This document shows positions 37,496 through 47,210 of a stretch of DNA of 64,000 nucleotides, piece after piece. This DNA comes from Acidobacteriota bacterium. GTDB taxonomy: Bacteria; Acidobacteriota; Blastocatellia; Pyrinomonadales; Pyrinomonadaceae. Numbering within the stretch: the first letter of the stretch is position 1; each line of letters begins with the position of its first letter. The notes beneath the pieces were generated by a model. That model was not told the origin of the DNA, did no database searches, and saw only the letters and a list, made by a program, of their open reading frames with translations. The stretch is taken from positions 1 to 64,000 of the forward strand of contig JADKBM010000013.1 of NCBI GenBank assembly GCA_016715115.1, written 5' to 3'. Both the position numbers and the translations under genes were made by a program.

Positions 37496-39289
37496 ATGGC
37501 TTCAAACGGGTTGAAAATTGCGATCGTCGGCGGCGGGCTGGCGGGACTTGCGGCGGCGATGAAGATCGCGGAAGCGGGACACGACGTGGACCTGATCTCG
37601 GTCGTCCCCGTCAAACGCTCGCACTCGGTTTGCGCGCAGGGCGGCATCAACGGCGCCGTCAACACGAAGGGCGAGGGCGATTCGCCGTTCAAGCATTTCG
37701 ACGACACGGTCTATGGCGGCGATTTTCTCGCCAACCAACCGCCCGTCCAGCGAATGTGCGAAATGGCGCCGCAGATCATCAATCTATTCGACCGGATGGG
37801 CGTGCCGTTCTCGCGGACGCAGGAGGGTTTGATAGATTTTCGCCGGTTCGGCGGGACGCTCCATCACCGGACGGCATTCGCCGGGGCTTCAACCGGTCAG
37901 CAATTGCTCTACGCGCTCGACGAACAGGTTCGAAAATATGAATCGGCCGGCAAGGTCAACAAATACGAGGGTTGGGAAATGCTCTCGCTCGTCCTCGACG
38001 ATCACCAGGTATGCCGCGGATTGATCGCGATGAATCTGCAAACGCTTGAACTCAAAGAATTTCCGGCGGATGCAGTGATAATGGCGACGGGCGGTCCGGG
38101 ACTGATCTTCGGAAAGTCCACGAACTCGATGACGTGTACTGGGAGCGCCGTTTCGGCGGCGTATCAGCAGGGCGCGAAGTACGCCAACGGCGAGTTCATA
38201 CAGGTTCATCCGACTTCGATCCCGGGCGAGGACAAACTGCGCCTGATGTCGGAGTCGGCGCGCGGCGAGGGCGGACGCGTTTGGGTCCCGAGGAATCCCG
38301 GCGACAAACGCGGGCCGAAGGATATCCCGAATGACGAACGCTGGTATTTTCTCGAAGAAAAATATCCGGCGTACGGCAATCTCGTGCCGCGCGACATCGC
38401 GACGCGCGAGATATTTCAGGTTTGTCTCGACGGTTTCGGCGTCGGCGGCGAGAATCAGGTCTATCTCGATCTGACGCATATTCCGGCAGAGACCCTGACC
38501 CGCAAACTCGGCGCGATCCTTGAGATCTACGAGATGTTCGTCGGCGACGATCCGCGCTATGTGCCGATGCGAATCTTCCCCGGTGTCCATTACTCGATGG
38601 GCGGCCTGTGGGTCGATTTCGAGCAGCGCACGAACATTCCCGGACTGTTCGCGGCCGGCGAATGCGACTATTCGATCCACGGCGCAAATCGTCTCGGAGC
38701 GAATTCGCTCGTCTCCTGTGTTTACGGCGGCTTCGTCGCCGCACCGTCGGCGATCGAATACGCGATGAACGTCGAACGCGGCGGAAGCGAATCGAACGGG
38801 ATCCACGCCGCCGAACTCAAGCGCCAGCAGGAGATAAACGATCAGATCGTCAGAAACGAAGGTTCTGAGAATCAATACAGGCTCCACGACGAACTCGGCA
38901 AATGGATGACCGACAACGTGACCGTCGTCCGGTTCAACGACAAGCTCAAGGCGACCGACGACAAGATCGTCGAACTGACCGAGCGCTTCAAGAACATTTC
39001 GATCAACGACTCGAATCTGTGGGCGACGCAGGCCGTTCCGCACGCGCGACAGCTTTGGAATATGCTTCAGCTCGCGCGCGTCATCACGCTCGGGGCGCTC
39101 AACCGCAACGAGTCGCGCGGGGCGCATTACAAGCCCGATTTTCCGGATCGCAACGACGACGAGTTTCTCAAGACGACGATCGCGGAGTTCTCGAACGAAG
39201 CGCCGGTGCTGAGTTACGAAGCCGTCGAAGTCGGCCTGATCGAACCGCGCAAGCGCGATTATTCGAAGGGGAAAGCGAAAGAAGCTTGA
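37496..39289 (+). CDS. sdhA: Succinate dehydrogenase flavoprotein subunit
   Basis: A 597-residue SdhA. The N-terminal FAD fold reads IVGGGLAGLAAAMKIAEAG; the His that carries the covalent flavin is His43 in RSHSVCAQGG. The active-site loops HPTSIPGEDKL and RGEGGRVW and the FAD/substrate segment HGANRLGANSL are intact. It oxidises succinate to fumarate, or the reverse under anoxia. In the operon it lies between sdhC and a Uma2 gene that separates it from sdhB. Confidence 0.97.
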   Translation: MASNGLKIAIVGGGLAGLAAAMKIAEAGHDVDLISVVPVKRSHSVCAQGGINGAVNTKGEGDSPFKHFDDTVYGGDFLANQPPVQRMCEMAPQIINLFDRMGVPFSRTQEGLIDFRRFGGTLHHRTAFAGASTGQQLLYALDEQVRKYESAGKVNKYEGWEMLSLVLDDHQVCRGLIAMNLQTLELKEFPADAVIMATGGPGLIFGKSTNSMTCTGSAVSAAYQQGAKYANGEFIQVHPTSIPGEDKLRLMSESARGEGGRVWVPRNPGDKRGPKDIPNDERWYFLEEKYPAYGNLVPRDIATREIFQVCLDGFGVGGENQVYLDLTHIPAETLTRKLGAILEIYEMFVGDDPRYVPMRIFPGVHYSMGGLWVDFEQRTNIPGLFAAGECDYSIHGANRLGANSLVSCVYGGFVAAPSAIEYAMNVERGGSESNGIHAAELKRQQEINDQIVRNEGSENQYRLHDELGKWMTDNVTVVRFNDKLKATDDKIVELTERFKNISINDSNLWATQAVPHARQLWNMLQLARVITLGALNRNESRGAHYKPDFPDRNDDEFLKTTIAEFSNEAPVLSYEAVEVGLIEPRKRDYSKGKAKEA

Positions 39290-39293
39290 TCTT

Positions 39294-39881
39294 ATGGCTT
39301 TGAAAGCAAGAACGAGAAAACTCTATTCACCCGAAGAGTATCTGGCTTCGGAAGAGAAAGCCGAACGCCGCAGCGAATTCGACGGCGGAGTTGTGACGGC
39401 AATGGCTGGCGGTTCGTTAAAGCACGCATCCGTTATCTCGAATCTTGTCAGGGTAATCGGAAACAGGCTGGGGAATGGATGCGGAGCATACGCATCTGAC
39501 TTGCGCGTGCACGTCGAGAACTTTCGGAAATTCTATTATCCCGACGTGCTTGTGATTTGCGGTCCGGCGGTGTTCTATGAGAACCGAAACGATACGGTCA
39601 CGAATCCGGTCCTGATCATCGAAGTTCTTTCGGCGAAGACCGAGGCGAAGGATCGGGGCGAGAAGATGCTCGCGTACAGAAGCCTCGGATCGTTGCGTGA
39701 ATATGTGCTTATCTCGCAGACGAATCCGATCGTCGAGCAGTACACCAAGAGTGCCGACGGAAGCTGGATTCACAAGGCGACGATCGGCGTGAAGAGCATC
39801 GTAAAGTTCGAGTCGGTTGAGGTCGAACTGAGTTTGGAAGATATCTATCAGCGCATCGAATTTAGTGCCAATAATTTATGA
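39294..39881 (+). CDS. Uma2-family (DUF820) endonuclease-fold protein
   Basis: A 195-residue PD-(D/E)XK protein of the Uma2 family: N-terminal LYSPEEYLASEE, the catalytic-site strands YYPDVLVICG and VLIIEVLS, and the typical AKDRGEKMLAYRSLGSLREYVLI tail, shown here as KMLAYRSLGSL. It begins 4 bp after sdhA and its stop overlaps the start of sdhB (ATGA), so it is translated as part of the sdh operon. The family is abundant in cyanobacteria and Acidobacteriota with unproven function. Its place inside a respiratory operon is unusual and probably an insertion that kept coupling. Confidence 0.88.
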   Translation: MALKARTRKLYSPEEYLASEEKAERRSEFDGGVVTAMAGGSLKHASVISNLVRVIGNRLGNGCGAYASDLRVHVENFRKFYYPDVLVICGPAVFYENRNDTVTNPVLIIEVLSAKTEAKDRGEKMLAYRSLGSLREYVLISQTNPIVEQYTKSADGSWIHKATIGVKSIVKFESVEVELSLEDIYQRIEFSANNL

Positions 39882-40681
39882 GTCAAACAAACGGACATCA
39901 CGAAAAGAAACGGCTGACGAATCCGCCGCAGACAATCGAACTTAAGATCCAGCGACGCGAAAAACTCGGTTCGGATTCGAGTTGGGAAGTTTTCGAGATT
40001 CCCTACAGGCGCAATCTGAACGTCATTTCGGCGCTGATGGAGATTCGCAAGAATCCGGTCACCAAGGACGGAAGGCAGACGACGCCGCCGGTTTGGGATA
40101 TGAGCTGCCTCGAACAGGTTTGCGGAATTTGCACGATGGTCATCGACGGCCGCGCGCGACAATCCTGTTCGGCGCTTGTCGACGATCTGTTGCTCGCAAG
40201 CGGTTCGAATTCGATCACGCTCGAGCCGATGTCGAAATTCCCGAACGTCCGCGATCTGAAAGTTGACCGTTCGCGTATGTTTGAACACCTGAAGCAAGTA
40301 CACGCGTGGGTTGAACTCGACGGTTCGCACGATCTAGGACCCGGACAGCACGTCTCGAACGAGGTTGCGCAGGAGCGTTACGCGTATTCACGCTGTATGA
40401 CCTGCGGTTGCTGCCTCGAGGCGTGTCCGCAGTATTTTGACGACAACTACATCGGGCCGCAGGCGATCGCGCAAGCTCGGCTCTTCAATATGCATCCGAC
40501 GGGCAAGATCACGATTGACGAGCGGCTCGAAGGCCTGATGGGCGACGACGGCATCACCAATTGCGGGAACGCGCAGAACTGCGTGCAGGTGTGCCCGATG
40601 AGCGTTCCGCTGACAAAAGCAATTTACGAAACAAACCGCGACATCACCGTCAATGCGCTTTTTGGCTGGTTGAGAAAGTAA
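39878..40681 (+). CDS. sdhB: Succinate dehydrogenase iron-sulfur subunit
   Basis: A 267-residue SdhB. The [2Fe-2S] ligands lie in SCLEQVCGICTMV plus a later Cys (RQSC); the second domain has CMTCGCCLEACP and CGNAQNCVQVCP for the [4Fe-4S] and [3Fe-4S] centres. It carries electrons from SdhA to the quinone site. The start overlaps the Uma2 stop. A 7-bp repeat array begins right after the stop and runs into the convergent GGDEF-EAL gene. Confidence 0.96.
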   Translation: MSQTNGHHEKKRLTNPPQTIELKIQRREKLGSDSSWEVFEIPYRRNLNVISALMEIRKNPVTKDGRQTTPPVWDMSCLEQVCGICTMVIDGRARQSCSALVDDLLLASGSNSITLEPMSKFPNVRDLKVDRSRMFEHLKQVHAWVELDGSHDLGPGQHVSNEVAQERYAYSRCMTCGCCLEACPQYFDDNYIGPQAIAQARLFNMHPTGKITIDERLEGLMGDDGITNCGNAQNCVQVCPMSVPLTKAIYETNRDITVNALFGWLRK

Positions 40682-40826
40682 GAAGCGAAGTGCAGCGAAG
40701 TGCAGCAAAGTGCAGAGTGCAGAGTGCAGAGTGCAGAGTGCAGAGTGCGAAGACCGAGTTACGATGCACTATGCGTTATGCACTATGCACTCTCCTACTC
40801 TGCACTTTGCGTTATGCACTTTCCTA
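40682..40826. repeat. 7-bp array pair between convergent sdhB and GGDEF-EAL genes
   Basis: The left half has AGTGCAG units (after three longer GAAGTGCAGC copies); a core GACCGAGTTACG follows; the right half has TGCACTA/TGCGTTA/TGCACTT units, which pair with the left half (AGTGCA with TGCACT). The TAG of the minus-strand gene (40826-40824) is in the last unit. The structure could work as a bidirectional terminator. Confidence 0.85.
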
Positions 40827-43325
40827 CTGCACCATCGAAACGATTTCGACGTCCTTGAATTTGGTTTCGGGAATATTCGTCACGTTGTTTTCGTTCAGGA
40901 AATATTGCAAGTCTCCGAACGACATCGGGGGCGCCAGATAATTTCCCTGCGCGCCTTCGCAATCGAGTTGCCGAAGCGCCGCCAACTGAACCTCTGTTTC
41001 GACGCCTTCAGCGACGACCGTCAGGCTCAGATTGCGCGCAAGCATCGCGATCGTTTCGACGATCTCCGAGTTGTTGCCGTCGCGGTCGATCGGACTAATG
41101 AACGAGCGGTCGATCTTGAGCGTCGAAACGGGAAGTTTGCGGAGATAGGTCAGATTCGAGTAACCGGTGCCAAAGTCGTCGATATTGATGTCGATGCCGA
41201 GGTCACGAAGTTGGTTGAGCATTTCGATCGCCTTTTCCGGATACTCGAAAAACACGGATTCGGTGATCTCGAGTTTGAGCTGGGTCGCAGGAAACCCGGT
41301 CTCGTCGAGGACCTTCTTGATCTTCGCCACGAGTTGCGGGTTCGCGAACTGCTTGCACGACAGATTGACACTTAGGCTGAAGCGCGAGCCCGCCGGCGAC
41401 GATTCACGAAGTTCGCACATTTCCGTACAGGACAATTTCAAGATATGCATCCCGAGCGCGTCAATGAGCCCGATCTCTTCTGCCAGCGCAATGAACTTGG
41501 TGGGAGCGATCGGACCGAGGTCGCTATGGTTCCAACGCGCCAACGCTTCAACACCAACGAACGAGTTCGACCGCAGCGAGTAGATCGGTTGATAGTGAAC
41601 AAAGAATTCCTTCCGTTCGATTGCCCGGCGCAGATCGGTTTCTAATTGAAGAACCTCTTTGACGGCCTCGTGCATATTTTGGTCGAAAACTTCGTGACGC
41701 GACTTTCCGGCCCGCTTCGCGTGATACATTGCGGTATCGGCGTCGCGCATCATCTCTTCGGGCGTAGTGTGACCGTCGGTGCGGTTCAGGATGCCGATGC
41801 TCGCCGAGCTGAAAACCTCGCGGCCATCGAGATCGAATGGGATCTGGAATTTCTCGTGAACGCGTTCGGCGATCCTCAAGACTTCTTTTTCTTCGTAACG
41901 GCCTTCAACCAGTATCGTAAACTCGTCGCCGCCGAGTCGCGCGACCATATCGGTCGGGCGCAGACAATCACGCAGGCGTTCGGAGATTCCGACCAGCAGT
42001 TGATCCCCGACCATATGTCCGAGGCTGTCGTTGATCACCTTGAATCGGTCGAGATCGATGAACAGAATGCTGATCCGGTGTGCCGGGTTGTCTTTGGCGC
42101 GTTCGATCGCGGACTCGAGCCGGGCCATAAACAGCGAACGATTCGGCAGTCCGGTCAGACCGTCGTGCGTCGCTTTGTAATGCAGCTGTTCTTCGGCGAC
42201 CTTTTTGTCGGTAATGTCCTGAATCTGAAAGACAAGGTTCTGGTGGTCGCGAACCGTGTCGTTCACCGTAGACGCGCTCCACAAAGTCCAAACGGTCGTC
42301 CCGTCCTTGGCAAGATAACGTTGTTCAAGTTGGCAGGTTGGAATCTTTTCAGCGAGAAGTTCGTGGATCTTTATAAGCGTGTTGCCGAGGTCCTCGACAA
42401 AGATCATCGACTGAAAATCCGTGGCAAGAAATTCGTTCTCCGTGTAGCCCAGGATCTTGCACAGCGCCTTGTTGACCTTGAGCCAATTGCCATTTGCCGA
42501 GACGAGTGCGATTCCGATCGGCGCATAGTTGAATGCGCTGCGAAACCGCTCTTCGGACTCGACGAGCGCGACCGACTGTTTTTCAAGGATCTCGGCGTGG
42601 CTGCGCGCCTGTTCGGCTTGCGTCAAGGACATCTCGACATTCTTGAGATACATCCGGTAGGCGAGAAAAAGGAAGACAATGATCGGAATCGCCGCGACGA
42701 GCGCCGAGAAGCCGACATAATCGACCGTGAAGACGAGAACTCCCGCCGTCAAGGATCCGACAAAATACGTAATGAATGTCCAGGCGTATTGGGTCTTCCA
42801 GGTGTCCCACCACCCTTTTCGGCTCTTAAGCGCGCCGTAAATGGACGACAACGCCGTATTGGCCAGAAACTGGACGGTCGCGATGGCCGAGAACGTGACA
42901 ATGAAATCGTTCAGCGCGTGGCCGTGCAATTCGGAGTCGGTGTCCATCCCGAGCGCCTTCAGAACCGTCCAGACAAGCGTCGTCGAAAGTGCCATCGTCG
43001 CCGCGTTGAAAAAGACGGTGATCTTCTTGTTGCAGAATCGCCACGACGAACAAAATGCCTCGCTGGCCGCAAGGAGCGTCGCCGCTTCGCCGCCGTACAA
43101 TACCAACGCAACGAAAATGAATGTGTCGGAAACCGAAATATGCGATTTGAATTTCGGGATCTGAACGGATATTCGCGAGCCGAATCCGATGGTGCAAATC
43201 GCGAGAAACAGGAACTTTAGATCGATCTGAGCGGTTGGGAGCCAATAAACCGCGCTCGCCAAACAGACAAAACCCGCCGCGATCACGGCGTTCATATATC
43301 TGTTTGTCAGTTTTTGCGTTTCCAT
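40824..43325 (-). CDS. Membrane GGDEF-EAL protein with PAS domain
   Basis: An 833-residue protein. About eight transmembrane helices occupy the first 230 residues (MASE-like). A short coiled coil and a PAS domain (about 260-385) follow. The GGDEF domain keeps GGDEF, with an I-site RPTD five residues before it. The EAL domain keeps VEALARW, LEITES, DDFGTGYSN, KIDRSFI and AEGVET, so phosphodiesterase residues are present; the usual QGYLF end reads QGNYL. Either or both activities may work. The last residues and the stop lie in a repeat array. It is 188 bp downstream of a GNAT gene with a hairpin between. Confidence 0.93.
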   Translation of the reverse strand: METQKLTNRYMNAVIAAGFVCLASAVYWLPTAQIDLKFLFLAICTIGFGSRISVQIPKFKSHISVSDTFIFVALVLYGGEAATLLAASEAFCSSWRFCNKKITVFFNAATMALSTTLVWTVLKALGMDTDSELHGHALNDFIVTFSAIATVQFLANTALSSIYGALKSRKGWWDTWKTQYAWTFITYFVGSLTAGVLVFTVDYVGFSALVAAIPIIVFLFLAYRMYLKNVEMSLTQAEQARSHAEILEKQSVALVESEERFRSAFNYAPIGIALVSANGNWLKVNKALCKILGYTENEFLATDFQSMIFVEDLGNTLIKIHELLAEKIPTCQLEQRYLAKDGTTVWTLWSASTVNDTVRDHQNLVFQIQDITDKKVAEEQLHYKATHDGLTGLPNRSLFMARLESAIERAKDNPAHRISILFIDLDRFKVINDSLGHMVGDQLLVGISERLRDCLRPTDMVARLGGDEFTILVEGRYEEKEVLRIAERVHEKFQIPFDLDGREVFSSASIGILNRTDGHTTPEEMMRDADTAMYHAKRAGKSRHEVFDQNMHEAVKEVLQLETDLRRAIERKEFFVHYQPIYSLRSNSFVGVEALARWNHSDLGPIAPTKFIALAEEIGLIDALGMHILKLSCTEMCELRESSPAGSRFSLSVNLSCKQFANPQLVAKIKKVLDETGFPATQLKLEITESVFFEYPEKAIEMLNQLRDLGIDINIDDFGTGYSNLTYLRKLPVSTLKIDRSFISPIDRDGNNSEIVETIAMLARNLSLTVVAEGVETEVQLAALRQLDCEGAQGNYLAPPMSFGDLQYFLNENNVTNIPETKFKDVEIVSMVQ

Positions 43326-43428
43326 CGAATTGGAATCCGGGATCTGGTTCAGATCTGAAGCTAGGTCTGGGTGAAGTCAGTTGGTAAAAAGCTTGATCGA
43401 TGAATCGTGGAAGACTCGAACAAATTGG

Positions 43429-43499
43429 AAAAGGTATGGACGGCTTTTGAGGGCCAAGAGATATTATCGGCAATTATCTCTTTGTTGTCCATACCTTTT
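43429..43499 (-). terminator. Long hairpin between GNAT and GGDEF-EAL genes
   Basis: A perfect 13-bp outer stem, AAAAGGTATGGAC (43429-43441) with GTCCATACCTTTT (43487-43499), encloses an inner 8-bp stem, AAGAGATA with TATCTCTT. On the plus strand it runs into six T; on the minus strand the T run is only four. It lies 13 bp beyond the GNAT stop, so termination of that gene is the simplest reading; a leader structure for the GGDEF-EAL gene is also possible. Confidence 0.55.
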
Positions 43500-43512
43500 T
43501 TCTCTAAGTGCT

Positions 43513-44424
43513 TCAAACAAACATTGTTACGCAACAATCTTTCGATTTGAAGCCGGCCTTCGAGTAGGCCCTGTGCGCGTCCTTGAACTCGGTATTGCTG
43601 AGCATGCAGACGTATTTGACGTTTTCCAGGAGCGTCCGGCTGAGCTGCGAGAGGCAGTTCGAACCAATGCCCTTTCCGCGGTATTCCGGGTTGACGTAAA
43701 CACCTTCGAGGTAGCTCACATCGTCTGTTTCGGCAACGATTTGGGTCTGGAAGACCAGCTTTTCATTATCGAATACAACCCAAACACGGTTCTGGTTGAT
43801 GCGCCGCAAGACTCTTTTCAGGAAGCCTTCACGGTCTTTTTCCAAGGGGTTGACTCCGCTCTCGAGGAACGCGATCTCGGCGTGAGCCTCTGCGACCGGA
43901 AGCAGATCAGCTTCGGTTGCGAGTCTCAGGTTTTCGACCGGTTCGCGGACGATTACGGGGAATTTGATTTCAAAGAGCTGTTCTTCGCAAACCAGCCGCG
44001 GTTCACGTTGCTCTCCCGAGTAGTACTGCCAAAAGTGCTCGATTGAATTTCCGTCCGACATCATCAGTTTGATGGGTGTTTCGGACTCGCGGGCTTTCAA
44101 GGCGAGCGCGATCAGTGCGTCTTCCGAATGACATTCGACCAATGTCGTGTGTCCGATCAGGGCCACTCCTTCGAGCGTGCCGGCGGCGTTCCTGAATGAG
44201 AAGAACTTTCCGCGGTTGTTCGGACTTTCGAGACCGTTGTCATAGATGAAGCTCGTCATAACGACTGTGTGAACAGGCCGTTTCTTCAGAAACTCCAGGA
44301 CCTCGGTTCGGTCGGATTCGGTCAACAGGCTGACCCGGTTCAAATTGGCAACTGCATTCGCAAATACGTACTCGAGCGAGTTCACTCTTTGGTTTTTGGC
44401 GCTGTAGGCTAGTTGCAATTTCAT
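43513..44424 (-). CDS. GNAT-family N-acetyltransferase
   Basis: A 303-residue protein with an N-terminal helical domain (about 1-170) and a C-terminal GNAT domain. The acetyl-CoA loop is VYVNPEYRGKGIGSNCLSQL, cut here to NPEYRGKGIG, and EGVYV is the preceding strand. AGGAGA lies before the ATG at 44424. The N-terminal part resembles the DUF4081-type extension of some large GNATs. Substrate unknown. It lies 32 bp after the upstream S8 protease stop on the same strand and is probably co-transcribed with it. Confidence 0.87.
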   Translation of the reverse strand: MKLQLAYSAKNQRVNSLEYVFANAVANLNRVSLLTESDRTEVLEFLKKRPVHTVVMTSFIYDNGLESPNNRGKFFSFRNAAGTLEGVALIGHTTLVECHSEDALIALALKARESETPIKLMMSDGNSIEHFWQYYSGEQREPRLVCEEQLFEIKFPVIVREPVENLRLATEADLLPVAEAHAEIAFLESGVNPLEKDREGFLKRVLRRINQNRVWVVFDNEKLVFQTQIVAETDDVSYLEGVYVNPEYRGKGIGSNCLSQLSRTLLENVKYVCMLSNTEFKDAHRAYSKAGFKSKDCCVTMFV

Positions 44425-44456
44425 GGTGTTATCTCCTTATTTGGTCTCCCGTTTAA

Positions 44457-47027
44457 TTAGTTATCACCATAAATTACATTGTTGGCCGATGTACTGTCGC
44501 CGACGAGCACGCCGTCGCTGACAAGGACGCCATCGCTGACAAGCACTCCGTCGCCAAACAGCACTCCATCACTGACAAGTACCCCGTCGCTTACAAGAAC
44601 GCCGTCGCTGACGAGAACGCCGTCGGATACCAGAACACCATCGCTGACCAGTACTCCGAATCCGGTGTAGAACGTTCCGTCACCGAGCGTTCCGCCGTTG
44701 CTGACGACCGCCTTCGGGAAGATCGCGATGTTGCTGCCCGATGCGTATTGGGCATTCAGGACATATTGATGCAACGCGTTGTGTCCGATGCCCTTTTCAA
44801 ACCAGGATCCGTTTTTGTACACATTGTGGAACTGGCTCGCGAGATGGCTTCCTTTCAGATACGCGTGGTTGGTCAAAACACCTTGTGACCAACTGAAGGT
44901 CTGTCCGTTTAACGTGCTTGTCGTCGTCGGAAAGACTCCGCCCGTTGGCAAGAGACTCGCGCCCTGAGCCATCGCCGTGTTGAAATCGACATCCGTTCGG
45001 TAAGCCTTGGCGAGTCGGATCGCCCCTTCGAGGTTAAGCTGCCCGGCACCCTGTTGGAGCATATTGTAGCCGTTCAGCGGCTGGGCCGTGTACTGCAGGA
45101 TCATTTTCACCATATTCGGCGTCAGCTTCGGGTTGGCCTGGAAAAGCAAAGCTGCGGCGCCGGCTACGACCGGAGTTGACATCGACGTTCCGCTCATCGG
45201 GATGCGATATGTGTTTTGGTCGCCTGAATTGTCCGCGACAGCGAGAAAAGACATCAGAATCCCTAAGAGACTTGTGTTCTTCGCACGCGCTGAGATCAGT
45301 TGGTTTCCGGGAGCGACAAGATCAGGTTTGATCGCGTGATCATAGACCTTTGTTCCGTTTGCCGTCGTGTAGAAACTTCGCGTCGGCCCGTTTGAGCTGA
45401 AAGTTGCCATAAGGTCATCCGAACGGACATCAGTCTGTTTCGTATTGACTGCGCCGACCGTCAAAACCGAAGGATCATTTCCCGGGCTATGAATCTGACC
45501 GTAGAGTTTTTGTCCGGTGAGAAAGTTCTTTCCTTCGTTGCCCGCAGCCGCTACTACAAGAATTCCAAGCGCATTCAATTCCTGAACCTTACGGCAAACC
45601 GGATCGTTGGAATAAGTGTCGATCGCGGCTCCACCGAGACTCAGATTAACAACTTTGATGTTGTAGGTCTGATGATTTAGTTTCAACCATTCAAGAGCGT
45701 TCAGGAGCCAAGATGTTTGACCGCGTCCGATGCCATCAAGAACCTTGAGGTTAATGATGTTTGCGTTCGGAGCGGTGCCCTGATAGTTCGTCGAGCGACC
45801 CGCCGCGAGACCGGCAACGTGCGTACCGTGACCATAGTTGTCGTCGGTGGTGCTTTCGGTCGTCACGAAGTTCTGACTGTAAACGATTCGCGACGCGCCC
45901 GAGGCGTTCTTGAAGTCCGCATGTGTCGCGAGGAGACCCGAATCGAGCACCGCGATTCCAACACCGGTTCCGTCGAGCGTGTACGCGGCGCGCCCGGTGG
46001 TCGCAGCTTGTGAGCGCGTAACAGCGGTGCCCGTTGTATTCTCGACGTGGCCAAGCTTGAGCATATTCCGATCCGGCGAGATAAAGTTCGCCAAACGGCT
46101 CTGCGAAAGCTCATTCACCAGCGCCAACGGCAAATTGACGACGAGCGTGTTGCTGTCGCCGATGCGGTCGGTCAGACGCGCCTTTCCGCTTGAAAGCAGA
46201 GCGCGGAGCGACGGGTCGTCGGCATCCTTGGCCTGGACGATGACATCGACGCGGCGTTTGCCGGTCGGGTCGTTCGCCATCATATCGCGGAGGTCCGAAG
46301 AAACGTTGTCGCCGCGGAATCCTTCGGAATTCAGACCAAGGATCGAATCGGAATCCGAGTTAGAAATGTTGCGGTCACCGATCGTGATCGTTTCGAACAT
46401 CGCCGCAACTTCGGCGACCGGCTCGATCGATTCCGTGTAGGCATCGGTCGAACTTCCGCCGATGAGGCGGATCTTGCCGTTGAGCAGGCTATCCGAAAGC
46501 TTGGCGCTGATCTGCGAGTTGCCGACGAAGTTCGTCAGCTCATCGACGAAAAGAACCGTCTTGTCCGAGCTCTGCGCGAGTTCGTCAATAACGGCGTCAA
46601 ACCGTTCGGCGGCTTTCGTTTTATCGGCGAATACCGCTTCAAGTTCGAGTCTCAGAACGCGGACGTTCGAGAGGTTTTCCGGAACGTCGCCGTTGGCGAT
46701 GCGAGCGGCGAGAGCATCGACGATCAGCGACTGGTCTTTGCCGACCGAGTCGAGGATCACCGGTTGGCGCTGCGAGTCGGAAGCAAGCGACCGGATAAGG
46801 CGGCTGACCTCCGAGTCAAAATTTGAACTGACGCTGAGCTTATTCGCCGCGGCGAGCCGCGTCAGATCGGTGACGAACGCGCCGGTCGCGGACCTGGTAG
46901 TCGCGGTGCGCTCGCCGGCCTGCGCGAAGGCCGTCAAGACAAACCCGTGCGTCGTCAATAATGACAACATCAACGCGCTTGCCAAGACTTTCGGCAGTAA
47001 GCTGCGGAATCTTCTAATCTCTAACAT
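44457..47027 (-). CDS. Exported S8 subtilisin-like protease with ClpA/B-like AAA+ remnant and hexapeptide tail
   Basis: Started at the ATG at 47027 (AGGAG nine bases upstream), 856 residues. A signal peptide (1-35) is followed by residues 53-220, which align with the first AAA+ domain of ClpB/ClpA: DLTRLAAANKL, QPVILDSVGKDQS in the Walker A place (the essential Lys is Gln), TVLFVDELTNFVG at Walker B (157-169) and IRLIGGSSTDAY at sensor 1. An I9-like propeptide is next (about 245-330), then the S8 domain with Asp362, His400 (HGTHVAG) and Ser615 (GTSMSTP). The tail has eight full and one partial VLVSDG hexapeptides. Secreted protease, probably still active; the AAA+ part cannot bind ATP normally. 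Confidence 0.9.
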   Translation of the reverse strand: MLEIRRFRSLLPKVLASALMLSLLTTHGFVLTAFAQAGERTATTRSATGAFVTDLTRLAAANKLSVSSNFDSEVSRLIRSLASDSQRQPVILDSVGKDQSLIVDALAARIANGDVPENLSNVRVLRLELEAVFADKTKAAERFDAVIDELAQSSDKTVLFVDELTNFVGNSQISAKLSDSLLNGKIRLIGGSSTDAYTESIEPVAEVAAMFETITIGDRNISNSDSDSILGLNSEGFRGDNVSSDLRDMMANDPTGKRRVDVIVQAKDADDPSLRALLSSGKARLTDRIGDSNTLVVNLPLALVNELSQSRLANFISPDRNMLKLGHVENTTGTAVTRSQAATTGRAAYTLDGTGVGIAVLDSGLLATHADFKNASGASRIVYSQNFVTTESTTDDNYGHGTHVAGLAAGRSTNYQGTAPNANIINLKVLDGIGRGQTSWLLNALEWLKLNHQTYNIKVVNLSLGGAAIDTYSNDPVCRKVQELNALGILVVAAAGNEGKNFLTGQKLYGQIHSPGNDPSVLTVGAVNTKQTDVRSDDLMATFSSNGPTRSFYTTANGTKVYDHAIKPDLVAPGNQLISARAKNTSLLGILMSFLAVADNSGDQNTYRIPMSGTSMSTPVVAGAAALLFQANPKLTPNMVKMILQYTAQPLNGYNMLQQGAGQLNLEGAIRLAKAYRTDVDFNTAMAQGASLLPTGGVFPTTTSTLNGQTFSWSQGVLTNHAYLKGSHLASQFHNVYKNGSWFEKGIGHNALHQYVLNAQYASGSNIAIFPKAVVSNGGTLGDGTFYTGFGVLVSDGVLVSDGVLVSDGVLVSDGVLVSDGVLFGDGVLVSDGVLVSDGVLVGDSTSANNVIYGDN
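44496..44655 (-). repeat. 18-bp coding repeat (hexapeptide VLVSDG) in first S8 protease
   Basis: Nine consecutive 18-bp units encode VLVSDG with variants VLFGDG and VLVGDS. Third positions vary between units, so the array is not brand new, and the protein repeat is under selection. Confidence 0.9.
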
Positions 47028-47210
47028 TTCTTGCAATCTCCTGTTCGGGGGTCAAATTTGGTACGATGAACTACAATCGTCGAGCCAACTAAATGCAAGC
47101 TGTGTGCCACAGTGGTAAAGTATCGTAGTTATTGGTGTTAGCGTGATCGGCGCCGTTCTTGGTTGGTTTCGTCAGTCATTCTGACCGAATGGGGCAGATC
47201 AACTTGAACG

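Noticed and set aside
41646..43220. A 524-codon open frame on the plus strand
   Set aside because: Antisense to the GGDEF-EAL gene, whose motifs are intact; composition is typical of a shadow frame.
43326..43512. Possible c-di-GMP riboswitch before the GGDEF-EAL gene
   Set aside because: The hairpin lacks conserved riboswitch motifs and lies right after the GNAT stop, which fits a terminator better.
44479..44670. A Thr-Pro-Ser repeat frame on the plus strand that looks like a mucin-like protein
   Set aside because: It is the reverse reading of the VLVSDG repeats of the S8 protease.
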